Origin: Rhizobium sp. BK313
GTDB taxonomy: Bacteria; Pseudomonadota; Alphaproteobacteria; Rhizobiales; Rhizobiaceae
NCBI RefSeq assembly: GCF_014193655.1
Contig: NZ_JACHZQ010000008.1
Span: 124,001-188,000 of the forward strand
Length of the DNA: 64,000 nucleotides
Direction: 5' to 3'
A program made the position numbers and the translations under genes. Below the pieces are notes generated by a model, which saw nothing but the letters and a program-made list of their open reading frames with translations, did not search any database and was not told the DNA's origin. The number at the start of each line of letters is the position of its first letter. Position 1 is the first letter of the stretch. Positions 52,756-61,644 of this stretch are shown here, in pieces.

Positions 52756-52869
52756 AGATAGAAATTGATGTCAGATTGTCAGCGTGGACAACCGAAGACA
52801 CTGATAGTAGCTATACCTGTGTCTTCAACCTGAGGAACGGCTGGTGAAAAGCCGAGGGGACGCGTTTCG

Positions 52870-53172
52870 ATGAAACCATGCGGACATCTGATGACGATCC
52901 GGAATGTTGTCCCCCGAACGCTTGGTTGCGAGGAATGCCTCGAAAGCGATCAGGGTTGGGTCCATCTCCGCCTTTGCAGGGAATGCGGCCATGTCGGCTG
53001 TTGCGACGATTCCATAGGCCGCCATGCGACGGCGCACTTCCAGGAGACGGGTCATCCTATCATCGAGGGCTACGACCCGCCCGAGGGCTGGGGGTGGTGC
53101 TATGTCGACGAGACGATGGTGGACCTGCCGAACCAGACGCCACAGAACGGTCCGATCCCGCGATACATTTGA
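52870..53172 (+). CDS. UBP-type zinc-finger protein
   Basis: A 100-residue single-domain protein. The Cys and His residues follow the UBP (ZnF-UBP) pattern: a Cys in MKPCGHL, then VPRTLGCEECLESDQGWVHL, RLCRECGHVGCCDDSIGRHA, TAHFQETGHPIIEGYDPPEG and GWCYVDE. In eukaryotes this finger binds the C-terminal tail of ubiquitin; in bacteria its ligand is unknown. It directly precedes (28 bp) a flavoprotein gene, so the two probably work together. Confidence 0.85.
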   Translation: MKPCGHLMTIRNVVPRTLGCEECLESDQGWVHLRLCRECGHVGCCDDSIGRHATAHFQETGHPIIEGYDPPEGWGWCYVDETMVDLPNQTPQNGPIPRYI

Positions 53173-53200
53173 AACCGACTACGACTACCGGAGGGCCGCC

Positions 53201-54889
53201 ATGTCGACTTCTAGCAGCCGCATTGAGCAGATGTTCCCCGTTCTTACCGCCCATCAGATGGCAACAGCCCGACGCTTCGCGAGCGCGGATGCTCGCAAGT
53301 TCGAAGCGGGCGAGACCGTCTTCGGCTTCGGCGAAAAAGCCGCACCGATATGGATTGTTCTCGAAGGGTCGCTTGAGGTCTTTCGCCATGACGGCCCATT
53401 GAACGAAACTGAGGTCGTCGTCCATAAGCCCGGTCACTTCACAGGAGAGGTCAGCCAGCTCGCGGGCCGCCCCTCGCTCGTCAGGGGTGTGGCGGGTCCC
53501 GAAGGATGCGTCGCCCTGCCCTTCGATGGCCCACACCTTCGCGCGATGGTCATCGGATCGGCCGATATCGGCGAACTGGTCATGCGCGCTTTCATTCTGC
53601 GAAGGGTCGCGTTGATCGACACGGGGGGTGCGGGCTCCATCCTTCTCGGAGTGCCGGGCAGTTCCGCCCTGACTCGCCTTCAGGGTTTCCTGACGAGGAG
53701 CAATTATCCGCATCTGGTTCTCGACTGCACGGTCGACGAGGAGGGGCAGGCCCTCGTCAAGAGGTTGGGGGTCGCGCCCGAGGATGTCCCTGTGATGGTC
53801 TGTCCGAACGGGACTGTTCTGAAACATCCGACTGAGCTCGAAGCGGCCATGTGTCTTGGCATTACGCCCGACATTGACCCGCAAGCACTCTACGACGTCG
53901 CGATCGTCGGCGCAGGTCCTGCCGGGCTGGCGGCAGCGGTCTACGCTGCCTCCGAGGGTCTGAAAGTCATTGTCGTGGATGAGCGTGCGGCTGGCGGACA
54001 GGCGGGCGCATCAGCCAGGATTGAAAACTATCTTGGATTCCCGACGGGAATTTCGGGGCAGGCCCTTGCCGGACGCGCATTCAATCAGGCGCTCAAGTTT
54101 GGCGCGGATATCGCGCTGCCCCTTGCGGTGCTCGAATTCCAGCCGGCGCAGCACGCGGGGGCGCCGCATTTTCTCCAACTAACTGGTGGGCGATCCGTGC
54201 GCGCCAAAACCGTCGTAATCGCCTCCGGAGCACGCTACCGACGCCCGAAGGTCCAAAGCATCGACACCTTTGAAGGAGCAGGCGTTTCCTATTGGGCAAC
54301 GCCGGTCGAGGCACGGTTGTGTCAGGGCGAGGAGATCGCCCTCATCGGCGGCGGCAATTCTGCCGGACAGGCCGTGGCATACCTGGCGCCGCAGGTTAGA
54401 AAGCTCCATCTCGTCGTGCGCAGGCCGCTCGAGGAGACGATGTCGCGCTATCTGATCGATCGCATCGCCGCCCTGTCGAACGTCGTCCTTCATGTCGGCT
54501 GCGAGATCGCATCCGTATCCGGCAACGATCGCACGGGATTGTCAGGCGCCGTACTGCGCGATGCGGCAGCAGAACGAGACCTCGAGCTCGCGCTGAGGCA
54601 CCTGTTCCTGTTCATCGGAGCAGATCCAAACGCTGACTGGGTCAGATGCCGCGTGGCTCGTGACAAGAGCGGCTTTATCCTGACCGGCGCGGACGCAGCG
54701 TCAGACCGGTCCGGTCAACACCCGCATCCCCTGGAGACAAGCGTGCCGAACCTCTTCGCCATCGGCGACGTCCGATCGGGTTCGACGAAGCGAGTGGCCG
54801 CGGCGGTTGGCGAGGGCGCGGCGGTCGTCGCTCAGATCCACTCGGCCCTCAAATCGATGAACAACGTCACTGAGCGAATTTCACGCTGA
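53201..54889 (+). CDS. Cyclic-nucleotide-domain thioredoxin-reductase-like flavoprotein
   Basis: A 562-residue protein from the ATG at 53201 (CCGGAGGG upstream). Residues about 13-140 form a cNMP-binding domain (FEAGETVFGFGEKAAPIWIV, FTGEVSQLAGRPSLVRGVA). Residues about 145-220 form a thioredoxin-like fold without CxxC. From 231 a TrxR-type module has FAD motif VGAGPAGLAAAVYAASEG and NADPH motif LIGGGNSAGQAV (381-392). The redox CxxC of thioredoxin reductase is replaced by YWATPVEARLC (364-374), so it cannot do classical disulfide reduction. Confidence 0.88.
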   Translation: MSTSSSRIEQMFPVLTAHQMATARRFASADARKFEAGETVFGFGEKAAPIWIVLEGSLEVFRHDGPLNETEVVVHKPGHFTGEVSQLAGRPSLVRGVAGPEGCVALPFDGPHLRAMVIGSADIGELVMRAFILRRVALIDTGGAGSILLGVPGSSALTRLQGFLTRSNYPHLVLDCTVDEEGQALVKRLGVAPEDVPVMVCPNGTVLKHPTELEAAMCLGITPDIDPQALYDVAIVGAGPAGLAAAVYAASEGLKVIVVDERAAGGQAGASARIENYLGFPTGISGQALAGRAFNQALKFGADIALPLAVLEFQPAQHAGAPHFLQLTGGRSVRAKTVVIASGARYRRPKVQSIDTFEGAGVSYWATPVEARLCQGEEIALIGGGNSAGQAVAYLAPQVRKLHLVVRRPLEETMSRYLIDRIAALSNVVLHVGCEIASVSGNDRTGLSGAVLRDAAAERDLELALRHLFLFIGADPNADWVRCRVARDKSGFILTGADAASDRSGQHPHPLETSVPNLFAIGDVRSGSTKRVAAAVGEGAAVVAQIHSALKSMNNVTERISR

Positions 54890-55189
54890 AGGTTGTCGCA
54901 ATGATCGCCTTGAACGGATTGGGACCAAGGACCCCTATATTTTTCTGGCTAAGAGATTGACTAACCTGCTGATAGTGGGGGGGTTGAAGCGCAACAATGA
55001 TTTGTGGAACTATCGCTCTCGTAAGAGAGAGCGTATTTTGCGCCATTTGCAGCATTTCCGCGATATCCCCTTGTGTCGGCAACAACGAAATGCGCTTTCT
55101 TAACTTGTGCCGATTGCTGCGGATTTAGTTACCACGATCTTCGATAAGCGAAACGTTCCTGGCAAAGCGGCCTTTTCACGAACGTAACG
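54890..55189. other. 300-bp gap after the flavoprotein gene
   Basis: No gene, RNA or convincing hairpin is seen. A short minus-strand frame (54867-55085) has no coding character. Confidence 0.45.
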
Positions 55190-55350
55190 CTACGCAGCCA
55201 ATTCCTCGTTTCTGCCTATCTCGAAACGGCGACGATAGCTGCTTGGTGAAAGCCCGATCAAGCGTTGAAAAATTCGTCGGAAGGCAGCCGGGTCTTCATA
55301 GCCGACAGACCAGGCAATCTGGTCGACCGGTCGCTCGGGGCGGCGAGATG
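55190..55350 (-). pseudogene. AraC regulator C-terminal fragment
   Basis: The minus strand reads PVDQIAWSVGYEDPAAFRRI, then FQRLIGLSPSSYRRRFEIG to a stop at 55190. This is the second HTH of a GlxA/FtrA-type AraC regulator. It has no upstream part and ends at the boundary with the peptidase-like gene at 55366. It marks the left edge of the neighbouring catabolic cluster. Confidence 0.75.
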
Positions 55351-55365
55351 GCGAGAGCCGATCGC

Positions 55366-56553
55366 CTAGAGGCCGCCGCGATTCCAGCCGCGACCGCGGT
55401 CGCCGAACATCTCGTAGCCGCCAGGGGTGATGGCGAGCGTATCCTCCAACTTGATGAAGCCGCGCCGCGGGTGAAGCATCGTCGTCTCGACCGAGATCAC
55501 CATGCCGGCTTCCAGCGGCCTGTCGGCATCTATGCCCTCATAGGCGACGGGGTGGTTCGTCATCAGGAACGGCGCTTCGTGGGTGATGAGGCCCATGCCG
55601 TGGCAGAAAAAGTCAGTGAAGGCCGCCGACGGCGAAGCCTTAAGCACCGCTTCCGCCGCCACGACCATCTCGCTGCCCGCAGCCCCAGCCCTGACCCTGG
55701 CGAAAGCCGTCTGCTGGATGGACTCCACCTCGGCGAGAAGGTCCTCCAGCTCGGAATCCGGCTCGCCAAGAACACCCATGCGGCAGAGGTCACCGATATA
55801 GCCGTGATAGTTGCCGCCGGAATCGATCGACAGGACCTCGCCCGTCCCCCAGGTCTGCGGCGAGGCGGCGCGATTGTGGCTGGAGCCGAGCGTCAGCAGG
55901 CAATATTCGAAGTGCAAGCTGCGGTTCGTTTCCTCCCGTCGCAGTTGCTCGATGATCTCCGTCTTTGTCGAGCCCGCGCGCGCCGCCGCGATCGTCGCCA
56001 GCATCGAGTCGGTGATCAGTTCGGAGGCGCGTTTCAGCTTTGCCAGTTCATCCGGCGTCTTGACGGCCCTCAGCCGCTCCAGCGCATGCGTGGCATCGAC
56101 GAACCGGGCGCCCTCCAACCGCGAGGTAAGAAGGTCCCGGGCGTCGGAAGGCAGGAAGGCCGGCTCGATGCCGATGCGCCCGCCGGCCTTGCCGATCTTC
56201 TTCAGGTGCTCGACGGCGAGCTCGGCCGCATCCTTCGTGCCCCAGGTCGCCGTATGCACGGCGGGCGTCCAGAACGGATTGTTATGGTGTTCTGCCCCTT
56301 CCATGCGGTTGCCCACATAGGCTGAATGGTCCGGCGCGCCTTTCTCGTAGATCACGATCGGAAGGTACCGGCTATGACCGATCGCATCCATGGCCGCGAA
56401 GAAGATGAACTTGTAGCCGCCCATCAAATATTGCGTGTTGTGCTTGGAGGTGACGACGATGACGTCGATACCTGCCTCCTCCATGAGCCGGTCGAGCTTG
56501 GCCGTATCGAACGGCGGCACGGTGGGCCTTGTATCCATTGCGTTGTTGTTCAC
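55366..56553 (-). CDS. M24 (Xaa-Pro) peptidase-family protein
   Basis: A 395-residue protein from the GTG at 56553 (GGGAGG seven bases upstream). An upstream TTG would have the ribosome site inside the gene, and Met6 (56538) is possible. The N-terminal creatinase-like domain has DRLMEEAGIDVIVVTSKHNT. The C-terminal pita-bread fold has TGEVLSIDSGGNYHGYIGDL (two Asp metal ligands), FCHGMGLITHEAPFLM (His), VISVETTM and FIKLEDTLAIT (Glu ligands). Family members are prolidases or amidinohydrolases such as creatinase. The operon suggests the latter style of small-molecule substrate. It is last of the four-gene operon. Confidence 0.9.
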   Translation of the reverse strand: MNNNAMDTRPTVPPFDTAKLDRLMEEAGIDVIVVTSKHNTQYLMGGYKFIFFAAMDAIGHSRYLPIVIYEKGAPDHSAYVGNRMEGAEHHNNPFWTPAVHTATWGTKDAAELAVEHLKKIGKAGGRIGIEPAFLPSDARDLLTSRLEGARFVDATHALERLRAVKTPDELAKLKRASELITDSMLATIAAARAGSTKTEIIEQLRREETNRSLHFEYCLLTLGSSHNRAASPQTWGTGEVLSIDSGGNYHGYIGDLCRMGVLGEPDSELEDLLAEVESIQQTAFARVRAGAAGSEMVVAAEAVLKASPSAAFTDFFCHGMGLITHEAPFLMTNHPVAYEGIDADRPLEAGMVISVETTMLHPRRGFIKLEDTLAITPGGYEMFGDRGRGWNRGGL

Positions 56554-56586
56554 CGTTTTTCCTCCCAAAAAATGAATGGCCGGGTT

Positions 56587-57000
56587 TCAGCGGCCTGGCG
56601 GCAGCAGGCGGAAGTCCGGCAACTCGCGAAGCGCAAGCTCCGGGCCTGCCGGCGAATAGACGACGAAGAGCTGCATCGGCGCAGAGCCGGTATTCCTCGT
56701 CGAATGGAAGCGGCTTTCCGGAACGTAGATGGTGCAGCCGGGGCCGACCTTTCTTGTGATAGGATTGCCGCTCTCGTCCTCAACCATCTGCTCGCCCTCG
56801 CCGGAGATGATGAAAATGATCTCCTCCGCACCCGGATGATTGTGGCGGGCATGGCCCTCGCCAATCGGCAGGTCGACGACACCTCCCGAAAACCGGCTGG
56901 CGCCGTTGACCTCTGGCCCCACCGTCAGCGACAGCTTGCCCCAATCGAAACCGAAGGTGTTCACCTCCTCCGGATAGTTGAAGTACGTGTCATCCGCCAT
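56587..57000 (-). CDS. Cupin-domain protein
   Basis: A 137-residue single-cupin protein. The metal-binding motif 1 is IGEGHARHNHPGAEEIIFI (His, His, Glu) followed by SGEGEQMVEDE. Motif 2 is VPESRFHSTRNTGSAPMQLF with His. The typical bicupin or dioxygenase extension is absent. Cupins in such operons bind or isomerise small organic acids. The gene lies 33 bp before the peptidase-like gene and 26 bp after the TIM-barrel gene. Confidence 0.9.
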   Translation of the reverse strand: MADDTYFNYPEEVNTFGFDWGKLSLTVGPEVNGASRFSGGVVDLPIGEGHARHNHPGAEEIIFIISGEGEQMVEDESGNPITRKVGPGCTIYVPESRFHSTRNTGSAPMQLFVVYSPAGPELALRELPDFRLLPPGR

Positions 57001-57026
57001 GAATTGGTCTCCTCCCGTCTTCTTCC

Positions 57027-57869
57027 TCAGACGACAGCGCCGATGGCGAGCGCCTTGAAATCTTCCGTCTGCTTGCGGATCGCCACCTCTGCCGGCAGTC
57101 GCTCCATCGAACTTGCACCGTAAAAGCCGTGGCAGCCAGGGCAGCGCTCCAGGATGTAGCGCGCATCCTCCGGCATGGAGATCGGGCCGCCGTGGCAGAG
57201 CACGATGACGTCATCGCGCAGGGAGCGCGCGGCCTTGGCGATCGCCGTGATTTCATCGACGCAGTCATCGAGCGACTTGCCGGAGGTGGCGCCGATCGTG
57301 CCGCCGGTCGTCACCCCCATATGCGCCACGACGATGTCGGCGCCGGCGACCGTCATGTCGATCGCCTCGCTCTCGTTGAAGACATAGGGCGTCGTCAGCA
57401 GGTCAAGCCCGTGGGCGGTGGCGATCATCTCGACCTCCAGACCGTAGCCCATGCCTGTCTCCTCGAAACTCTGCCGCATTCGGCCGTCGAAGAGGCCGAT
57501 TGTCGGGAAATTCTGGACGCCGGAAAAGCCCATTGCCTTCAGGTCGGCGAGAAAGCGCGGCATCAGTACGAAGGGGTCCGTGCCGTTGACGCCGGCAAGC
57601 ACCGGCGTCTTTTTCACGACGGGCAACACCTCGAGCGCCATATCCTTCACGATCTCGTTGGCATTGCCGTAGGCGAGCAGGCCGGCCGCCGAGCCACGGC
57701 CCGCCATGCGGTAGCGCCCCGAATTGTAGATGATGATGAGGTCGATGCCGCCGGCTTCTTCGGCCTTGGCGGAGATGCCCGTGCCGGCGCCGCCGCCGAC
57801 AATCGGCACGCCGGCTGCTATCATGCCGTGGAATTTTTCGAGGATGGTCTTGCGAGGTATGGCTGGCAT
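57027..57869 (-). CDS. Phosphoenolpyruvate-hydrolase-type TIM-barrel protein
   Basis: A 280-residue protein of the PEP_hydrolase (TIM-barrel) family: MPAIPRKTILEKFHGMIAAG, GVPIVGGGAGTGISAKAEEA, DLIIIYNSGRYRMAGRGSAA, PVLAGVNGTDPFVLMPRFL, VQNFPTIGLFDGRMRQSFEE and IVVAHMGVTTGGTIGATSGK. The same domain forms the C-terminal part of plant Tm-1. Gaps to its neighbours are 12 bp (UPF0261 gene upstream) and 26 bp. It is probably a lyase or hydrolase acting on a phosphorylated or enolate acid; the substrate is unknown. Confidence 0.92.
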   Translation of the reverse strand: MPAIPRKTILEKFHGMIAAGVPIVGGGAGTGISAKAEEAGGIDLIIIYNSGRYRMAGRGSAAGLLAYGNANEIVKDMALEVLPVVKKTPVLAGVNGTDPFVLMPRFLADLKAMGFSGVQNFPTIGLFDGRMRQSFEETGMGYGLEVEMIATAHGLDLLTTPYVFNESEAIDMTVAGADIVVAHMGVTTGGTIGATSGKSLDDCVDEITAIAKAARSLRDDVIVLCHGGPISMPEDARYILERCPGCHGFYGASSMERLPAEVAIRKQTEDFKALAIGAVV

Positions 57870-57881
57870 CGATCTTGTCTC

Positions 57882-59078
57882 TTAGGGGTTGGCGATGTCG
57901 CGATAGGCCGCGACTGCGGCCTCTGCGAATTGCGGGTCGTTGATATGGAGCGGCAGGCGGACGATGCGTCGCGCCGCCGTTGGCTTCACGGTCGCCTCCA
58001 GCGCAGCAAAGAGCGCGGCATCGGCTTGCGGGTCGAAGAATGCGCCGCCTTCGATGTCGAGGGCCGAGACGCCCCTCTCTGGAATGAGGAAGCGCACGGG
58101 ACCGTGGCAGAGATTGAGCTTCTCGCCGATCCAGCGCCCAATCTGTGTACATTCGGCCGCTGTTGTGCGCATCAGGGTGACGTTTGGGTTGTGGCGGTAG
58201 AATTGCCGGCCGGCATAGTGCCCGGGCACCGTCTCCGGCGCCCAGAAATTCACCATGTCGAGGGCGCCGACGGAGCCGAGATAGGGCAAGCCCGTGCGAG
58301 CAATCGCACCGAAACGGTCCGGTGTGGCAGGCAGCACGCCACCGAGAAGCAGGTCGCAAACTTCGGTGGTCGTGATGTCAAGCACGCCGCAGACAAGCCC
58401 GCTGTCGGCGAGCTTCTCCATCGTGCGCCCGCCGGTGCCGGTGGCGTGGAAGACCAGGCAATCGTAGTCGGCCCGGAGGCGCTCGACCATGGCGGCTACG
58501 GCAAGAGTGGTTACCCCGAACATGGTAAGCCCGAGAGCCGGTTTCGATGCCGCCACCTCAGCGGGCCGGCTGGCCATGGCCGTGATCGCCTGGGCCGCAT
58601 TGTGCAGGATGACCCGGCTCAACCGGTTCAGGCCCGCCATGTCGGTGACCGAGGGCATCATCACGATGTCGGAAACATCGACATAGGGCGCAACATCGCC
58701 GGACGCGAGCGTCGAGACCATGATCTTTGGCAGGCCGAGCCGCAATTGTCGCATGCCTGCGGTGATGATCGACGTGCCCCCGCCTCCGCCGATACCGATG
58801 ACGGCGGCAATGTCCTGGCGCTCGGCGAGGAAGCGCGAGAAGGCAATGCCCATCGCCTCGACCGCCCTGCCGCGGTCGTCGCAGGCAAGGACGGCTGCGA
58901 CGCCCTCCGGATGGCAGGCCGCAACCGTCCGGGCATTTACATCGACGGCGGTCGCAGGCTCACGCGTGCCGACATCGACGCGCACGACACCGCCTCCGGC
59001 CGCCTCGATGCAAGCCGCCAGATAGGCAAGCTCCTCGCCCTTCGTATCGGCCGTGCCGACCACGTAGATCCGCTTCAT
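57882..59078 (-). CDS. Tm-1-like ATP-binding protein (UPF0261)
   Basis: A 398-residue protein from the ATG at 59078 (MKRIYVVGTADTKGEELAYL); the upstream frame to 59150 is not credible. UPF0261 motifs are DTKGEE, VIGIGGGGGTSIITAGMRQL, KIMVSTLASGDVAPYVDVSD, MFGVTTLAVAAMVERLRADY, FHATGTGGRTMEKLADSG and RGVSALDIEGGAFFDP. This is the N-terminal domain of plant Tm-1 as a free-standing protein, with a glycine-rich ATP-binding part. It is the first gene of the four-gene operon and is divergent from the TetR gene. Confidence 0.93.
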   Translation of the reverse strand: MKRIYVVGTADTKGEELAYLAACIEAAGGGVVRVDVGTREPATAVDVNARTVAACHPEGVAAVLACDDRGRAVEAMGIAFSRFLAERQDIAAVIGIGGGGGTSIITAGMRQLRLGLPKIMVSTLASGDVAPYVDVSDIVMMPSVTDMAGLNRLSRVILHNAAQAITAMASRPAEVAASKPALGLTMFGVTTLAVAAMVERLRADYDCLVFHATGTGGRTMEKLADSGLVCGVLDITTTEVCDLLLGGVLPATPDRFGAIARTGLPYLGSVGALDMVNFWAPETVPGHYAGRQFYRHNPNVTLMRTTAAECTQIGRWIGEKLNLCHGPVRFLIPERGVSALDIEGGAFFDPQADAALFAALEATVKPTAARRIVRLPLHINDPQFAEAAVAAYRDIANP

Positions 59079-59155
59079 TTCTCCTCCGCGACCGCGGATT
59101 CCCCCTCCGCCACATTCCCACTTTTTTGGGCCACCGATCGGCGCTTGCAATTTTA

Positions 59156-59190
59156 TGAGACGCGCGTATCATAACGAAATGAACGTCTCA
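59156..59190. promoter_or_regulatory. Inverted repeat at the TetR start
   Basis: TGAGACG (59156-59162) and CGTCTCA (59184-59190) form a perfect 7-bp inverted repeat with a 21-bp spacer. The right arm falls in the first codons of the TetR gene. It is in the divergent promoter region of the catabolic operon and is the likely repressor site. Confidence 0.5.
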
Positions 59191-59820
59191 CGTCAACACA
59201 ACGAAGCTTTTGGCGCCGCCGAGCGAGGCCCGCGTGCTCGCACGCGCAAACTGATGCTGGAAACGGCAACGCGGCTCATGCAATCCGGCATCACTCCCTC
59301 GGTAAGCGAAGTCGCCGAAGCGGCCGAAGTGTCGCGCGCAACGGCCTACCGTTACTTTCCCAGCCAGGCGGTGCTCGTGCATGCCGTAGTGGACGAAGCT
59401 TTGGGGCCCATACTTGACTGGTCGTCCGACAGTCCCGATGCACGCACCCGCGTCGCCGACCTGCTGGCGACCGCGATGCCGCGCATCGACGAGTTTGAGG
59501 CCACCTTTAAAGCGGCGCTGAAGCTTTCGCTGGACCAGTGGGCCCAGCGCCAGGCGGGCACGCTCGGCAACGAGCCGCTGTTCAAGCGTGGTCACCGCGT
59601 CGATCTGCTGAAGTGTGCGACTGCACCCCTGCAGGGCACCGTGCCGCCCGAGTCGCGGGAACGCCTTCTACAGGCGCTCTCCCTTGTCTTCGGTGTCGAG
59701 GTGCTGATCGTGTTGAAGGATATTTGGGGATTGACCTCCGAAGGCGCGCAGGCTGTTGCCGAATGGGCGGCCAAGGCGCTCGTCGAAGCTGCGGTTCGGG
59801 AGGCGGGGAACGCGGCCTGA
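59179..59820 (+). CDS. TetR family transcriptional regulator
   Basis: A 213-residue protein from the ATG at 59179; an ATG at 59155 is an alternative. The HTH is MQSGITPSVSEVAEAAEVSR, ATAYRYFPSQAVLVHAVVDE. The C-terminal domain is 130 residues of helical sequence. It is divergent from the UPF0261 operon and co-directional with the ABC transporter genes. It probably controls both in response to the transported compound. Confidence 0.92.
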   Translation: MNVSRQHNEAFGAAERGPRARTRKLMLETATRLMQSGITPSVSEVAEAAEVSRATAYRYFPSQAVLVHAVVDEALGPILDWSSDSPDARTRVADLLATAMPRIDEFEATFKAALKLSLDQWAQRQAGTLGNEPLFKRGHRVDLLKCATAPLQGTVPPESRERLLQALSLVFGVEVLIVLKDIWGLTSEGAQAVAEWAAKALVEAAVREAGNAA

Positions 59821-60177
59821 CATTGACGACTTCACGACCTGGTAGCGACAACTGGTTCTACCAGATTGATTAATACTCCCGTTTTTGTGGTAGTCCAGAT
59901 CAGTCATGGCATCAGGTTGCCCGACGGGAGGCTTTTAGGAAGACCCAGCCGATTGAGGAGTTTTAAGGTCAGTTTTGGTGGAAGCCCTACCAAAAGTTGG
60001 TCTTGACGACAATCACATTTGGTACTACCAGATGAAGAAACTAAGAAATCAGGCTTGCGACTGAAACGGGCAAAGGGTCGGGGAGGACCCAAGCGCCTAC
60101 ACCACCCGGGAGGATTGGAAAGTCGGATCGAAAAGCCTGCAACGACGCGGGAAGCGTGCATAAGGGGAGGAAACGTT
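59821..60177. promoter_or_regulatory. Promoter region of the ABC operon with TGGT-N3-ACCA operators
   Basis: This 357-bp gap holds no gene. It contains CTGGTTCTACCAG (59852-59864), TGGTACTACCA (60020-60030), and a looser TTTTGGT/ACCAAAA pair (59973-59979, 59989-59995). TGGT-N3-ACCA is the consensus of FadR/GntR-type regulators, so a GntR protein encoded elsewhere could act here. AGGGGAGGA precedes the ATG of the first gene. Confidence 0.6.
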
Positions 60178-61488
60178 ATGCGCAAAACTATGACGAGTCT
60201 CTTGGCCGGGATTGGCTTGATGTGGGCCTGCGGAACGGCCGCACAAGCCCAGGAACTGACGATCTTCTGGGCCGAGTGGGACCCGGCAAACTACCTTCAG
60301 GAGCTCGTGAATGAATACGAGGCTCAAACGGGCGTGAAGGTCACTGTCGAGACCACGCCGTGGGCCGACTTCCAGACCAAGGCCTTTACCGAGTTCAATG
60401 CCAAGGGCTCGGCCTACGACTTGGTAGTCGGCGACAGCCAGTGGATCGGTGCTGCCTCCGAAGCCGGGCACTACGTCGATCTCACTGACTTCTTCAACAA
60501 GCACAAGCTGAACGAAGTCATGGCCCCGGCGACGGTGAAATACTACTCCGAATACCCCTCCAACTCTGGAAAGTACTGGTCGATCCCTGCTGAAGGCGAC
60601 GCCGTCGGCTGGTCCTACCGCAAGGACTGGTTCGAAGATCCAAAGGAAATGGAGGCCTTCAAGGCGAAGTACGGCTATGATCTGGCCCCGCCGAAGACCT
60701 GGGCCGAGATGCGCGACATTGCCGAGTTCTTCCACCGCCCGGACAAGAAGCGCTACGGCATCGCCATCTACACCGACAACTCCTATGACGGTCTCGTCAT
60801 GGGTGTCGAGAACGCGATCTTCTCCTATGGAGGAGAACTCGGCGACTATCAGAGCTACAAGGTCGACGGCATCATCAACTCGGAGAAGAACGTCAAGGCG
60901 CTCGAAATGTATCGCGAGCTCTACGGCTTCACACCTCCCGGCTGGGCCAAGACCTTCTTTGTCGAGAACAACCAGGCGATCACCGAGAACCTGGCGGCGA
61001 TGAGCATGAACTACTTCGCCTTCTTCCCGGCTCTGGTGAACGAGGCGTCCAACCCGAACGCCAAGGTTACCGGCTTCTTTGCCAATCCGGCAGGTCCGAA
61101 CGGTGAACAGTTTGCAGCGCTCGGCGGCCAGGGCATCTCGATTGTCTCCTACTCCCAGAACAAGGAGGAGGCGATGAAATTCCTCGAATGGTTTATCAAG
61201 GACGAGACCCAGAAGCGCTGGGCCGAACTCGGCGGCTACACCGCAAGCGCCAAGGTGCTTGAATCGCCGGAATTCCAGAATGCGACACCCTATAACAAGG
61301 CCTTCTACGAGACCATGTTCAAGGTGAAGGACTTCTGGGCGACGCCTGAATACGCCGAACTGCTGATTCAGATGAACCAGCGTGTCTATCCCTTCGTTAC
61401 CGCCGGTCAAGGCTCGGCGAAGGAAGCGCTCGACTCTCTGGCAACGGACTGGAACGCCACCTTCGAGAAGTATGGACGCCACAAGTAG
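60178..61488 (+). CDS. CUT1 ABC transporter sugar-binding protein
   Basis: A 436-residue periplasmic binding protein from the ATG at 60178 (GGGGAGG upstream). The signal peptide is MRKTMTSLLAGIGLMWACGT ending AAQAQ. The SBP_bac_1 fold shows ELTIFWAEWDPANYLQELVN, YDLVVGDSQWIGAASEAGHY, SIPAEGDAVGWSYRKDWFED and GGQGISIVSYSQNKEEAMKF. Relatives bind sugars, polyols or similar compounds for import through the permeases that follow. The substrate is not evident from sequence. Confidence 0.93.
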   Translation: MRKTMTSLLAGIGLMWACGTAAQAQELTIFWAEWDPANYLQELVNEYEAQTGVKVTVETTPWADFQTKAFTEFNAKGSAYDLVVGDSQWIGAASEAGHYVDLTDFFNKHKLNEVMAPATVKYYSEYPSNSGKYWSIPAEGDAVGWSYRKDWFEDPKEMEAFKAKYGYDLAPPKTWAEMRDIAEFFHRPDKKRYGIAIYTDNSYDGLVMGVENAIFSYGGELGDYQSYKVDGIINSEKNVKALEMYRELYGFTPPGWAKTFFVENNQAITENLAAMSMNYFAFFPALVNEASNPNAKVTGFFANPAGPNGEQFAALGGQGISIVSYSQNKEEAMKFLEWFIKDETQKRWAELGGYTASAKVLESPEFQNATPYNKAFYETMFKVKDFWATPEYAELLIQMNQRVYPFVTAGQGSAKEALDSLATDWNATFEKYGRHK

Positions 61489-61644
61489 CAAGCGCGTCCC
61501 GTGGAGGGGCCAGCCCCCTCCCTTTTCATTCTGCATCTCCGCGCCAAGGGGCGCGGTTCGAGTGGGCGGGGCGCCCCGAATTAACTCCGCGCATTGTGAT
61601 GCTCGTCCCTGCATCCGGCGCCGAACTCTCGGAGGAGAAGGAGA

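Noticed and set aside
57129..59174. A 681-codon plus-strand open frame
   Set aside because: It lies opposite the UPF0261 and TIM-barrel genes, which have unmistakable family motifs. The long frame arises from GC-rich third positions and has low-complexity Arg/His/Gly-rich content.
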